From contig NZ_JAAOIZ010000002.1 in NCBI RefSeq assembly GCF_013184525.1, positions 372,001 through 436,000 of the forward strand: a DNA stretch of 64,000 nt, read 5' to 3'. Origin of the DNA: Chryseobacterium sp. LAM-KRS1 (GTDB lineage: Bacteria > Bacteroidota > Bacteroidia > Flavobacteriales > Weeksellaceae). A program made the position numbers and the translations under genes. Each line of letters begins with the position of its first letter. The stretch's first letter is position 1. The notes under the pieces are model-generated. The model did no database searches. It saw nothing but the letters and a program-made list of their open reading frames with translations, and had not been told where the DNA came from. This document shows, piece after piece, positions 43,804 through 53,023 of the stretch.

Positions 43804-46560
43804 TTAATGTTTGTAGTTATATCTATATTTTTTTAATACTTTTCCGTTTTCATCGATAACCTGATCCAGCCTGTTGGCACTATCATATTTATAAATCTCA
43901 CGGATCCCTGAAGGAGGGGTCATACTTTTCATACCGATCAAAGGATCATAAACATAGGTTGTGATCTGGTAATTTCTGAGATTGGAGTTATTTCTGAAAA
44001 GGCTCAAAGCATTCTGCAGATTCTGTTCAGATACATCATCTTTATCAGCATCAGATTTAGCTATAATATCTGCTACATATGATGTTATTTGACTGTACGT
44101 CGCGCCTTCAATCTTAGCAATAGGCAGTGTCTTATTATAACCCCAAACTATTGAAACAGGGATTCCGTCTTTAGTCGTATACTGTTGTAAATTCCCTTTG
44201 ATATCATATTGATTGAAAATCGTTTCTGACGCAAGGATATTTTGAGTATCATAAGAAATGATAGAAGATGGAAACTTGTTAGCAACATTATCATATTTTG
44301 TTTCTGATTTTGACATTATTTTTCCTGTATCAGAAGGTGTTTTCTTTATTACAGAAGTTATTTCCAAAGGAATACCAATCATATTGGCTCCAATAAGCTT
44401 TTGATTGTTTTTATCCAAAGCATATTGATAAGTTGTTTCCTCAATTGTCCCATCAAAAGAAATAAGTTTTTCAAGATTTATCTTATAATTACTCATATTT
44501 CTTACAGTCTCTGATTGCGATTCACTTATACCATTATTAAAAAAAGTTTTAGAGTTTATTTTTTGATTTTTTATCCATGAAGTGTTCATATAAAAATTAC
44601 CTCCCATCCACGTCGGAATTGACAAATATGTTGGAGATGCATCATCATTGATCGTATATTCAAAAACATCTTCAGTAATCTTTTGATTCAAAGAATTATA
44701 TATCTCTTTTTTTTCTATTAGACCACTTCTCATAATGTTAAAATATGGCCAGTAAGCCCGGTCATGATCAGCAGTTGGCTGAGAAGGATAAGCATCAGCT
44801 GCTTTAAAGTAATATTTCGTATAACCATTTCCATTAGTTACTTTTACATTTTTATAGACCGCTATTGGATTTACAGGTTTGAGATCTGAATTTGATCCCA
44901 TCTCTGTATAATATCCACTAGTGATTGAAGGGTCATCAAATTTGTTGTAATTATACTCTTCCATTCTGGCTGCAACCAAACCTACAGATTCTTCATTAAA
45001 ATATTTTATACTCCTAATCCTTAGCAGCCTAGCTTTTCCAGCGATCAAATTAACCGTTTCAATAGGGTCCTGGTCATAGTAAAGCGCTTTAAAATTAATT
45101 GGGCCATTGAAGGGAGCTGAAGGATCTGAATTTTCTAAAGAAACATAGTATTCTCCTGGTGGATATATCCTTTTTTCCATTGATTGCGAGTTAACATCTA
45201 GTGTGAAGGGAAGCATTTTATAAGTGTTTCCTTCTTTTTTAAAAAAATTCAACGACCAAAATCCAGAAAGAAGCTGTGAGGGTATATTTATCATTATTTC
45301 TTTATTTTGGGTAAGAGTGAAATAATATTTTTTAGTACTGGCATTAAATTGATCAAAAGATACAGTAGCCAATTCTACAGGTGGTGATGTATATGTTTTT
45401 GTAATATCTGTATAATAAGAACGAACAAGATCAAAATTATATTCAACCATTCCTGCGGTTGGTAATTTAACATTTTTTAATACTTCTAATGATTCTTGGT
45501 CACCCTCAGAAATAGGACTTGATACTAATTGATAATTAAATGTATACTTTTCAATCTCATTTTCAGCAGCATCCACTTGCTTAAAAGCTCTTAGTCTTCG
45601 ATTGGGTGAGTAATCATAATCAAATTTGTATCTTTTAATAAATTGATTATTAATATTTTTTAAAACAATATTGTTAATGCTAAATCTATCGGTCTTTTTA
45701 TCTACCGACTCATTTTTATCATAATTTAACTCTATAATTCCTCTATCTTTAATTTCTATTTTGCTAACTTTGTTCGTTTCTGATTCTATGACTAAATTTG
45801 AAGTACCTGGTACATATTTTGTGTCTTTTAGGTAACTATATTTTACAAGTTCTTGATTGTTTTCATCCAAAATAGAATTTAAATAAAAGGCACTCCTATA
45901 ATTTCTATCGGCATACATTGATCCTTCCAATGGGTGATCATACATCCATACACGCATTGTTGAAAGATCATAATTTTGAAATTTGTATTTAATTCCTTTA
46001 TCATTTGTTACAGTAAAAGAGTCAAATATTAAGGTGGAAGTATTGCTTGTTCTTGTATATTCTAATTTAGAATTAAATGGACTTAACTTTATAATTTCAA
46101 ATACATCGCTTCCTTTATTTCTCAGAACTCTGAATTTCCCTGTTTCTCCAGGAATACTAAAATTGTAAATATCATCAAATTCATTTTTTATGTAATAAAA
46201 GGCTGATGAATTGTCAAATGATTCATCAAAATCACCCAAAACTTCTCTAGAGATAACACCTTGTCCTAATAATGCCCAACCCGTTCCTACTTCTCCCGAC
46301 CACATCTCCTTAGAAACATTTCCTGTATGGTAGCTTAGTTGTAAATTAACACTTACAAACTTATTATTTGTAGATACCTCAAACAAAGAATAGGATATAT
46401 CTGGAACTCCAGTTTGAACAGAAACAGGAATATTATTATAGGTAGCCAGCGAAGCTACCGAGGGTACAGGCATTATACCTATTGTATTTTGGCTTTGGGT
46501 CTGACCATGATATAAAGTATATGCAAAAATGTATATCAGTAATATATATATATTCCTCAT
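43804..46560 (-). CDS. Exported YD/SpvB-like protein of the RHS cassette
   Basis: This is a 918-aa exported protein with a signal peptide ending LYHGQ. The N-terminal part has GEVGTGWALLGQGVISREVL, a pattern of SpvB/TcdB-type beta-propellers and YD proteins. The middle is rich in Tyr, Asn and Lys with YD-like repeats, and the end includes VSIVWGYNKTLPIAKIEGA and IREIYKYDSANRLDQVID. Bacteroidota RHS genes are often preceded by such a protein, which may form part of the RHS shell. It is separated by 80 bases from the RHS gene and by 8 bases from the T9SS cargo gene upstream. Confidence 0.7.
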   Translation of the reverse strand: MRNIYILLIYIFAYTLYHGQTQSQNTIGIMPVPSVASLATYNNIPVSVQTGVPDISYSLFEVSTNNKFVSVNLQLSYHTGNVSKEMWSGEVGTGWALLGQGVISREVLGDFDESFDNSSAFYYIKNEFDDIYNFSIPGETGKFRVLRNKGSDVFEIIKLSPFNSKLEYTRTSNTSTLIFDSFTVTNDKGIKYKFQNYDLSTMRVWMYDHPLEGSMYADRNYRSAFYLNSILDENNQELVKYSYLKDTKYVPGTSNLVIESETNKVSKIEIKDRGIIELNYDKNESVDKKTDRFSINNIVLKNINNQFIKRYKFDYDYSPNRRLRAFKQVDAAENEIEKYTFNYQLVSSPISEGDQESLEVLKNVKLPTAGMVEYNFDLVRSYYTDITKTYTSPPVELATVSFDQFNASTKKYYFTLTQNKEIMINIPSQLLSGFWSLNFFKKEGNTYKMLPFTLDVNSQSMEKRIYPPGEYYVSLENSDPSAPFNGPINFKALYYDQDPIETVNLIAGKARLLRIRSIKYFNEESVGLVAARMEEYNYNKFDDPSITSGYYTEMGSNSDLKPVNPIAVYKNVKVTNGNGYTKYYFKAADAYPSQPTADHDRAYWPYFNIMRSGLIEKKEIYNSLNQKITEDVFEYTINDDASPTYLSIPTWMGGNFYMNTSWIKNQKINSKTFFNNGISESQSETVRNMSNYKINLEKLISFDGTIEETTYQYALDKNNQKLIGANMIGIPLEITSVIKKTPSDTGKIMSKSETKYDNVANKFPSSIISYDTQNILASETIFNQYDIKGNLQQYTTKDGIPVSIVWGYNKTLPIAKIEGATYSQITSYVADIIAKSDADKDDVSEQNLQNALSLFRNNSNLRNYQITTYVYDPLIGMKSMTPPSGIREIYKYDSANRLDQVIDENGKVLKKYRYNYKH

Positions 46561-46567
46561 TGGTAAT

Positions 46568-48193
46568 TTATTTTTTAATCAATTTAGCATTAGCCGTTTT
46601 ATTCGTATCCGTTTTGATCACCACCAGGTAAGCACCTTGTATCAATGGCTGTGTATTAATCTTCGTAACCTTATTCTTTGTTTTTAGATTCTGAAGCTGT
46701 CTTCCTCCCATATCATAGAGTGTAATATCAGCTTCCCTGAAATCAAAGCCTATTTCTACATAAGCATAATCTGATACCGGATTCGGGTAGATCTTGATAT
46801 CCTGTTTTTCAATTAGCTGATCCAATTGCTTGTCTCCCAGCTTAACGATCTTCCAGTTCTCCTTCCCTAATTCCTCTGCACTGGTTCCTGCTAAAATGAT
46901 GGAACCATCTCTGTTCAGCTTAATATCCGATAATCTCTCCTCTCTCTTTCTGGATTCTCCCTTTACATGCTTTCTCCACTGTTCATTTCCATTATGGTCC
47001 AGATATAGCATCCAGAATGTTTCATCATCTGTTTCTATTCTTCCTTCTGCCTGAGTATAGCCACCCAACAATATTCCTTTAGTTGAGGGTTGAGAGTTGT
47101 CGGTTGATAGCTGATTTAGGGCAGTCATTCCCATCAAAACATCTCTGTTTTTGAAGTTGTAGGATTTTTGCCATTGTTCATCTCCTCTTTCATTTAAAGA
47201 AACCAGCCATAAATCTGTTCCTTCTTCTATTCCTACTGTTTTGTTTCCGGATCTTTCACTTCTGGATTCCCCTCCGATGAGATAACCGTTTGAGGTTAAA
47301 GCCAGTGTTCTTAGATGGTCATCTCCTTTTCCTCCCAGGTTCTTTTCCCATTCTACTTTTCCTTCTTTGTTTAGTTTTATGATCCAGTAATCTCCTTCAC
47401 CAAAGTTTTCAGTGGTTTTTGCATAGCGGGATACGGAACCTGAGGTTCCTGTGGCTGAGTTTTGATTCCCGGAATCGGAAACACGAAACTCTGAACTTCT
47501 TGAATAGATTCCCAGCATTGCTCCTCCGTCTCTTGTGGGGATCATCTTCTCCACTTCGTCTAATCCTTTTCCTCCTAAAATAAGTTGTGAGAGTTCTTTT
47601 CCATTTTTATCGAGTCTGATAATCAGGATATCTTTTGAACCGTAACCTTTGGATGCATTCTGAACATTTCCGGCTACAACAAATCCTAAATCTGTGGTTT
47701 GGATAACCGCTCTGGCTTCTTCATCAGCACTTGTTCCCAAAGTCTTCTGCCACAATTCATCTCCAAATTCATTAATCCTGATGAGCCAGATATCTGATCC
47801 TCCTTTGGAATCATCTTTTTTATCTATTCCCTTTCCTGAATATGAGGTTCCAGAAATTAGAAATCCTCCTTCCTGGGTAGCTACAGTTGAAGACAAATAA
47901 TCATGATTGTTTCCTGAGAAATATTTCTCCCAAACCTGATCTCCCTGTTGGTTCAGCTTCACCAAATGAAAGTCGTAACCATTATTTTGCTGGGTATTGC
48001 TTCCTGCATCTTTCTTCTGGTTTCCTGCCTGTATGACACTTCCTGTTATCAAATACTGCTGATCGATTGTTGTGGTTACCTGGCTTAGGAAATCCTGGGT
48101 TGAGGATTTGATATCTTTTTGCCAAACCACTTCCTGGGCTGATAACCCGGAAATAATGCACATAGAAAGTACACTGAAGTAGAGTTTTTTCAT
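46568..48193 (-). CDS. T9SS-secreted beta-propeller-like protein
   Basis: This is a 541-aa exported protein with a signal peptide ending ISGLSAQ. The body consists of seven or so similar repeats of about 50-60 residues (LVKLNQQGDQVWEKYFSGNN, LIRINEFGDELWQKTLGT, IIKLNKEGKVEWEKNLGG), the look of a beta-propeller. The last ~75 residues form a type A sorting domain (IKIYPNPVSDYAYVEIGF, then LYDMGGRQLQNLKTK and GAYLVVIKT), which directs export by the type IX system. As first gene of the RHS cassette it may anchor or deliver the RHS protein at the surface; that is inferred. Confidence 0.82.
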   Translation of the reverse strand: MKKLYFSVLSMCIISGLSAQEVVWQKDIKSSTQDFLSQVTTTIDQQYLITGSVIQAGNQKKDAGSNTQQNNGYDFHLVKLNQQGDQVWEKYFSGNNHDYLSSTVATQEGGFLISGTSYSGKGIDKKDDSKGGSDIWLIRINEFGDELWQKTLGTSADEEARAVIQTTDLGFVVAGNVQNASKGYGSKDILIIRLDKNGKELSQLILGGKGLDEVEKMIPTRDGGAMLGIYSRSSEFRVSDSGNQNSATGTSGSVSRYAKTTENFGEGDYWIIKLNKEGKVEWEKNLGGKGDDHLRTLALTSNGYLIGGESRSERSGNKTVGIEEGTDLWLVSLNERGDEQWQKSYNFKNRDVLMGMTALNQLSTDNSQPSTKGILLGGYTQAEGRIETDDETFWMLYLDHNGNEQWRKHVKGESRKREERLSDIKLNRDGSIILAGTSAEELGKENWKIVKLGDKQLDQLIEKQDIKIYPNPVSDYAYVEIGFDFREADITLYDMGGRQLQNLKTKNKVTKINTQPLIQGAYLVVIKTDTNKTANAKLIKK

Positions 48194-48243
48194 CCTTTAT
48201 GGTATATATTTTTTAGTTTAATTCCGTCTGATATAAAAGCGTG

Positions 48244-48251
48244 CAAATTTA
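48244..48251 (-). promoter_or_regulatory. -7 promoter box of the T9SS/RHS cassette
   Basis: TAAATTTG on the minus strand matches TAnnTTTG and lies about 50 bases before the start of the T9SS cargo gene. No good TTTG -33 box. Confidence 0.5.
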
Positions 48252-48454
48252 ACGCTTTTTATGACTTGTTAATTTCACTTTAAAAAGATTTAATATGAAT
48301 TACATCATGTTTGATTATTCATTTACAAAATGTTACGATTAGCATACTGCAAAGGTATTGCTGTATAACGACAGAAATTGACGCATTAAATTTTGAAGTG
48401 TAAATAATCAAGAAAATACTCAAATGATATTTTGAGAAGTTTAGCATAGTCTTC

Positions 48455-49000
48455 TTATCCTGAATTTGTACCCGCCATTTTCTTTTCTCTCCTTCTTTCA
48501 AGGATAAGGTGTGCCGCATCCAGCATTTTAACCGTATGGATATACGGCATCACGATATTCCTTTCCGGCAGATTTTCATAGACGCCCATTGAGAAATAGA
48601 CGATTCCGGACATAAAATAATCAAATTCTTTGGGGGTGTATTCCCTGAATGCTGTTTTGAAAACCAGCAACGGATTCCGGTATTCCTTCTCCGAAAGCAG
48701 GCCAAGAACCCAAGGGGAAATCTTTTCCGGCCGCGTATCAACCGTCCATTTCCTTTCCTTCAGCATGATGAGATAACCAGCCCGGATCAGTGACCTCATC
48801 GAATGGTAAAACTCAAAGATCACCGCCGGATCTTCATTAATCCAGCTGTTCCTCTTTACTGCATAATTTATCAAGTTGCTGAGCCTTTCTTTGGAAACAT
48901 CCAGCTCATTGAACTGAAAGAATGTTTCCATCAGCTTCAAGCCGGAAGGCTTCTTGTTAGCCCGAAACTGGCGATCGAAATCTGTTTTTATCTTTTTCAT
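48455..49000 (-). CDS. Uncharacterised cytoplasmic protein
   Basis: This is a 181-aa protein, basic at both ends, with predicted helices and no signal peptide or membrane span. It contains FDRQFRANKKPSGLKLMETF, AVIFEFYHSMRSLIRAGYLI and FREYTPKEFDYFMSGIVYFS. I do not recognise the family. It stands alone between the RHS cassette and the SIR2 locus. Its GC content is somewhat higher than that of the neighbouring SIR2 genes, closer to the chromosomal average, so it probably marks the core side of the boundary. Confidence 0.6.
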   Translation of the reverse strand: MKKIKTDFDRQFRANKKPSGLKLMETFFQFNELDVSKERLSNLINYAVKRNSWINEDPAVIFEFYHSMRSLIRAGYLIMLKERKWTVDTRPEKISPWVLGLLSEKEYRNPLLVFKTAFREYTPKEFDYFMSGIVYFSMGVYENLPERNIVMPYIHTVKMLDAAHLILERRREKKMAGTNSG

Positions 49001-49484
49001 TGTTTGTATTTTTAGAATGCATTATACCACCAGCCTACGATGTACTCCGAGTTGTATGGTAGATGATGAATAGAAATAAAATCTCTTCCCGTGAAAGCCC
49101 TGAAGCCGCAATGGATTGTACACTCCACTGTACCCTGCCATGATACTTTATGTGGTGAAACAGCTTAGAAAAAAATAAATGTAGGAAAGCGGAACAGCAT
49201 GAAATAAAAACGGCATGAGACTCTACAATATCCGATTCGGGGTACTGGTATACCTTGTACACAGATAAGAGAGCCCACGCCTAGGTCGTGAGCTTCCTGC
49301 TTATCGTCTCGTGTACTAAAATTACCAGTTTTCGAATCGAGATTCTAAGCAATAGCTTCTATTATTCTTTGAAGTATCGCAAAGCTACTTTTTTGTAGCT
49401 TATTGGACAAATATAAGAAAAACCCTAAAAAAGATACATATAAGTATCCTAAATTTTAATTCTAAACTTAGAATTTTACAGTTA
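49001..49484. other. 484-base intergenic stretch without a convincing gene
   Basis: An imperfect hairpin is at 49271-49293 (AGCcCACG, loop, CGTGaGCT). A second hairpin at 49382-49402 pairs AAGCTAC with GTAGCTT. A minus-strand TATATTTG box is at 49408-49415, and two palindromes stand before the XRE gene. The rest shows nothing I can name. Confidence 0.45.
49433..49474. promoter_or_regulatory. Two palindromes before the XRE gene, likely operators
   Basis: GATAC-N6-GTATC (49433-49448) and the perfect ATTCTAA-AC-TTAGAAT (49459-49474) lie within 55 bases of the XRE start codon. Such sites are where small XRE repressors usually bind to control themselves. Confidence 0.5.
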
Positions 49485-49766
49485 ATGAATGAAACCGACC
49501 TTAATAACTGTAAAAAAGCTCTTGGTTATAGAATTTCTGAATTAAGAAAGAAAGTTATAAATCCCAAGACAAATAAACCTATTTCACAAGAAGAACTAGG
49601 CTTAAGAACCGGGCATGCAAAAAAAACAATAGGAGAATTAGAAAGAGGTAACACCAATCCCCGATATGATACTCTACTTATCATCAGCAAAGAACTTAAT
49701 GTTACAATACAAGAACTCTTTGATTTTGATATGAAAAAATACATCAAATTATCAAATAAATTTTAA
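49485..49766 (+). CDS. XRE-family transcriptional regulator
   Basis: This is a 93-aa protein with a single helix-turn-helix (SQEELGLRTGHAKKTIGELE, then GNTNPRYDTLLIISKELNVT) and a short C-terminal tail (LFDFDMKKYIKLSNKF). It is convergent with the SIR2-partner ORF, whose stop overlaps its end by four bases. Small XRE proteins often control adjacent defence genes and are controlled by their own palindromic operators, which are visible upstream. Confidence 0.85.
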   Translation: MNETDLNNCKKALGYRISELRKKVINPKTNKPISQEELGLRTGHAKKTIGELERGNTNPRYDTLLIISKELNVTIQELFDFDMKKYIKLSNKF

Positions 49767-51775
49767 CTTGTTTCTATTAAATCTATATTGCTTCCCACCT
49801 TTATTGATTTTGTCGAATTTCTATGTTTAACCATTGTAAAATATATTTCAGATAGTTCTTTATCAAAATTTTTAGTTAGAGAAGACTCTAATTTATTGAA
49901 AATCGCATCACACATAGCATATTTAAGTAAAAAAGCATCCCAATTAAACATTTTCAACCAATTAATATTTAACTTTTCAATACTAAATGTTTCAGGTGAA
50001 TTTAAAAATTTATACCTCTCCTCAATTATACTATTTTCATCAATATCATTTTTTCCCATAATACCTTTTTCTACCAAAAGATAATATTGGATGATATAAA
50101 AGTCAATACTATTCTTTCGAAAAGAATAATTTTTATTATTTTTTCCAAGATACTCTCTTATTTTAGTTTTATATATTTCTTTTGTTTTCTTATCTGTCAA
50201 TATTTTCTCTCTTAAAGCAGAAAAATAAAATTCAACATAATTATTATGTTGTAAAAATAGCTTTAACTTTTCTTTGAACTTTACTTTTGTTTCTTTATTT
50301 AAAAGGTGATAAAATTCAGTAAATGTTGATTCCTGATCATTAAAATCAAAATACTCCAAATTAAAATTGTCATTGTTTTTTTTTACTTTTTTTTGTTTGA
50401 GTGCATCATTAATAATAAGGTATTCGCTATTATAAATATTGTTCTCAGCTAAAATATCTAACATTTCAATTAAAGCATCATTATCAATTATTTTATATTT
50501 GTTATTAATTATATATTTAATATTACTATTTTCTAATAAGTAGCTTGAATCTTGATACTTAATAAATGTATTTATATTTTTAAAAAGTTCAGTAGTCTGT
50601 TCAGAATTAAAACTAAAATACGCAATTACTAAACAAATATTCTCAAAAATTCTTGTTTGTTTATTTCTAAAATTCTTATTCTTAATGACATATGAATTAA
50701 AAATATTATTTTTAGTTAAATTTTTAGAAAAACTATTATATTGATCTATAGGAGATTTTAAAAAGTTAAGGATCCAATTAAAGATTTTAGTTAAGCTATC
50801 TTTATCAATCTTTATATTATTTAATTTTTTTTCTTGAATTTCTTTATGAATCTCTTTCCATTCTGCTTTTTCAATTAATATGGTGAACAATAAAGAATTA
50901 AATTGTTTTAAATATGATAGTCCAAACATTCTTTGGTCTTCATCTAACTCTAATGTACCCATATAATAAGCTATAATAAAAGTATTCAATGATTTTTTGA
51001 ATGAATACTCAATTAGGGAAAAGCCATTTCCTAAAATAAAATTATCATTTAGAAAAGCATATAATGTACCTGTTGTATTATAAAGATTCTCAACACTATT
51101 ATCACTTCTAAAACCACCTTTTTCAATCTTTTTTAAATTTTCAGATATATTGACAACTTCTTGATCAATGTCATTACATAGTTTTTGTATAAAAATTCCA
51201 TCTTTAATTTCTTTTAAAAATGAATAAACATCTTCATCGACAAAATATTTAACTCTTGTCAACTCTTCTTCTAAATCAATTTTTCTTGATTCTTCTATTA
51301 TTGCTTTTAATTCTTTGGCTTTATGTTTATCATATAAAAAGCTATTTATTAGTGGAAGTTCCAATCTCTTCATATTATATTTAGCTAAAAAGCTAACTTC
51401 CATTATTTTCAATTGATTTGCTTTAACCTCAATTTGTTTAAATGAATTATAAGATTCATAATAATCACATATTCTATATTGCCCATAACTATACACTAAA
51501 TCATCCCATAAGGTTGTTTGGTTTGTTATTTCGTAAACATTCATCTTATTGAGTGAATTAGAAAAATCATAAGCATCAAGAGAACAATTTATACAATCAC
51601 AAGAGTCATCAAATTTTACTTTAGAAATCAAGTCAATATTTTTAGTAGTCATTTTTGTCTTATTGACATTTAAAACTAAATAATTAAAACCTGAATTTAC
51701 CAATCTTGCAAGGCAAAAATTTATGTTATCTAATGTTTCTTTATCATATTTTTTATCATGATATCCTTCATACAT
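49763..51775 (-). CDS. Large helical C-terminal part of the SIR2 defence protein (frameshifted ORF)
   Basis: The ORF from the first ATG encodes 670 aa, helical and very rich in Lys, Asn, Ile and Glu, with no recognisable catalytic motif; CDCINCSLDAYDF near residue 58 holds two Cys. The same frame stays open 36 codons further up, to 51883, and that extension reads like protein (TNWEANGKYNGQYLFTENER). It thus overlaps the end of the SIR2 ORF by about 86 bases in another frame. I read both ORFs as one gene of roughly 1015 codons split by a one-base shift. As part of a SIR2 protein it would be the sensor or scaffold portion. Confidence 0.6.
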   Translation of the reverse strand: MYEGYHDKKYDKETLDNINFCLARLVNSGFNYLVLNVNKTKMTTKNIDLISKVKFDDSCDCINCSLDAYDFSNSLNKMNVYEITNQTTLWDDLVYSYGQYRICDYYESYNSFKQIEVKANQLKIMEVSFLAKYNMKRLELPLINSFLYDKHKAKELKAIIEESRKIDLEEELTRVKYFVDEDVYSFLKEIKDGIFIQKLCNDIDQEVVNISENLKKIEKGGFRSDNSVENLYNTTGTLYAFLNDNFILGNGFSLIEYSFKKSLNTFIIAYYMGTLELDEDQRMFGLSYLKQFNSLLFTILIEKAEWKEIHKEIQEKKLNNIKIDKDSLTKIFNWILNFLKSPIDQYNSFSKNLTKNNIFNSYVIKNKNFRNKQTRIFENICLVIAYFSFNSEQTTELFKNINTFIKYQDSSYLLENSNIKYIINNKYKIIDNDALIEMLDILAENNIYNSEYLIINDALKQKKVKKNNDNFNLEYFDFNDQESTFTEFYHLLNKETKVKFKEKLKLFLQHNNYVEFYFSALREKILTDKKTKEIYKTKIREYLGKNNKNYSFRKNSIDFYIIQYYLLVEKGIMGKNDIDENSIIEERYKFLNSPETFSIEKLNINWLKMFNWDAFLLKYAMCDAIFNKLESSLTKNFDKELSEIYFTMVKHRNSTKSIKVGSNIDLIETS

Positions 51776-51797
51776 TTCAAAAAATTCATATAATCGC

Positions 51798-52817
51798 TCA
51801 TTTTCTGTAAATAGATACTGTCCATTGTATTTCCCATTCGCTTCCCAATTTGTATGCCTGTTTATTTGGATATAAATTGGAAATTATGTATTTAGGTAGG
51901 CGTTTGAAATAATAAAATTTATTTAATGATTTATAAAGTTCATTAACTAATATCCTATCATTTTTTATATTTGTAAGTGAGTTTCTGTATTCGTTGAGAT
52001 TAAACCCTCTGGATATATAATTTATTAGGGAATAAACCTTTTTTCCTGTTAATGATAAATTTATTTCATCTTTTTCAGTTATTGATTCATTGTCAAATTT
52101 TATTACATTAATCCCGAGATTTTCATAATATTTAATTTCTGATTCGGAAACCTCCTCGTTATGATTTAACAAATAAGCACGTTGATGATGTTTCTGTAAA
52201 ATATATTGTATATCTTTTATTAATATTTTGAGGTTTACATCTGCAACTCTATACCCAATAAATAAAACAATTTTGTTACTAAATAAGGACTTAACAAATA
52301 TTTCTTTTAACGTATGATCCTTACTAAAATTTAAGTAATCATTTTCTTTGAAAACTATATTGTGATTCTCAAAATCCCCATGATATTTAATTAATAAATT
52401 TTTAAACTGAGCATAGGGTAAATCAATATCTTTCGAAACTATTGAATAAGGCAATCCCTTCAAATTAATTATTTCTTCAAAGCAATTATCGTAGTTTGTA
52501 GTTATTATATGTTGAGGCTTTAAATCAAATATTATCTCATGTAATTCATTATGTCTTTGAAAACTCTTATAAATAAGCTTTTTTAAAATTTCATTATATT
52601 CCTTTTCTCCTTTTTCATTGTATAACATCTGTGCAATTTTTAATGCATCAGTTTCATTAGTGCTTTCATTAAGGTATTTTTTTACTTCATCAATAAGTTC
52701 TCCCCATAAAGGAAGTCCAGAATCTTTAGAAACTCCTGCTCCAGCAAATACTACTAATCGATCATTATTTATCGCCTCTCTAATTAAGGATATATCATTC
52801 AGAAATTTACTTTGCAT
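51798..52817 (-). CDS. SIR2-like NAD-hydrolysing defence effector domain
   Basis: This ORF of 339 codons carries the SIR2_2 plan: VFAGAGVSKDSGLPLWGELI (NAD-binding Gly-rich loop), HIITTNYDNCFEEI with TNYD, LLIKYHGDFENHNIVF with the catalytic His, and IVLFIGYRVADVNLKIL. Bacterial SIR2 proteins of this type deplete NAD during phage infection. The last ~25 residues before its stop do not look like protein of the same family, and the true continuation is in the +1 frame (the 670-aa ORF). The locus is very AT-rich, as in many acquired defence genes. An inverted repeat lies just before its start. Confidence 0.8.
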   Translation of the reverse strand: MQSKFLNDISLIREAINNDRLVVFAGAGVSKDSGLPLWGELIDEVKKYLNESTNETDALKIAQMLYNEKGEKEYNEILKKLIYKSFQRHNELHEIIFDLKPQHIITTNYDNCFEEIINLKGLPYSIVSKDIDLPYAQFKNLLIKYHGDFENHNIVFKENDYLNFSKDHTLKEIFVKSLFSNKIVLFIGYRVADVNLKILIKDIQYILQKHHQRAYLLNHNEEVSESEIKYYENLGINVIKFDNESITEKDEINLSLTGKKVYSLINYISRGFNLNEYRNSLTNIKNDRILVNELYKSLNKFYYFKRLPKYIISNLYPNKQAYKLGSEWEIQWTVSIYRK

Positions 52818-52822
52818 TATTA

Positions 52823-52852
52823 TTAGTTTTATAAAAAATTTGATAAAACTAA
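52823..52852. promoter_or_regulatory. Perfect 10-bp inverted repeat before SIR2 gene
   Basis: TTAGTTTTAT and ATAAAACTAA are separated by 10 bases. The site fills the 49-base gap between the SIR2 gene and the divergent 50-aa ORF and is a likely operator for both. Confidence 0.5.
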
Positions 52853-52866
52853 TGTAGTGAATTGAA

Positions 52867-53019
52867 ATGAATAATAATACTGTTAATAACCCATTTCAAC
52901 CATATTGTGATCCAATTTACCTGACTTTTGAACAAGCAAAGCACCAAGTTTTAAATAATACGGTTTTCCGTAATGCTAAAGATTTAACTTACTTTAAATT
53001 TAAGGTGTTAAATAAATAA
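52867..53019 (+). CDS. 50-aa small protein divergent from SIR2
   Basis: The frame begins MNNNTVNNPFQPYCDPIYLT, continues with FEQAKHQVLNN and ends YFKFKVLNK. It is polar, with one Cys and no membrane segment. It is followed four bases later by the 48-aa proline-rich ORF, suggesting one transcript. No family recognised. The natural codon use and tight spacing are the support. Confidence 0.45.
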   Translation: MNNNTVNNPFQPYCDPIYLTFEQAKHQVLNNTVFRNAKDLTYFKFKVLNK

Positions 53020-53023
53020 AAAA

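Noticed and set aside
49035..49262. 75-aa minus-strand frame before the XRE gene
   Set aside because: Ser/Phe/His-rich translation with no domain pattern and no coding neighbour; probably chance.
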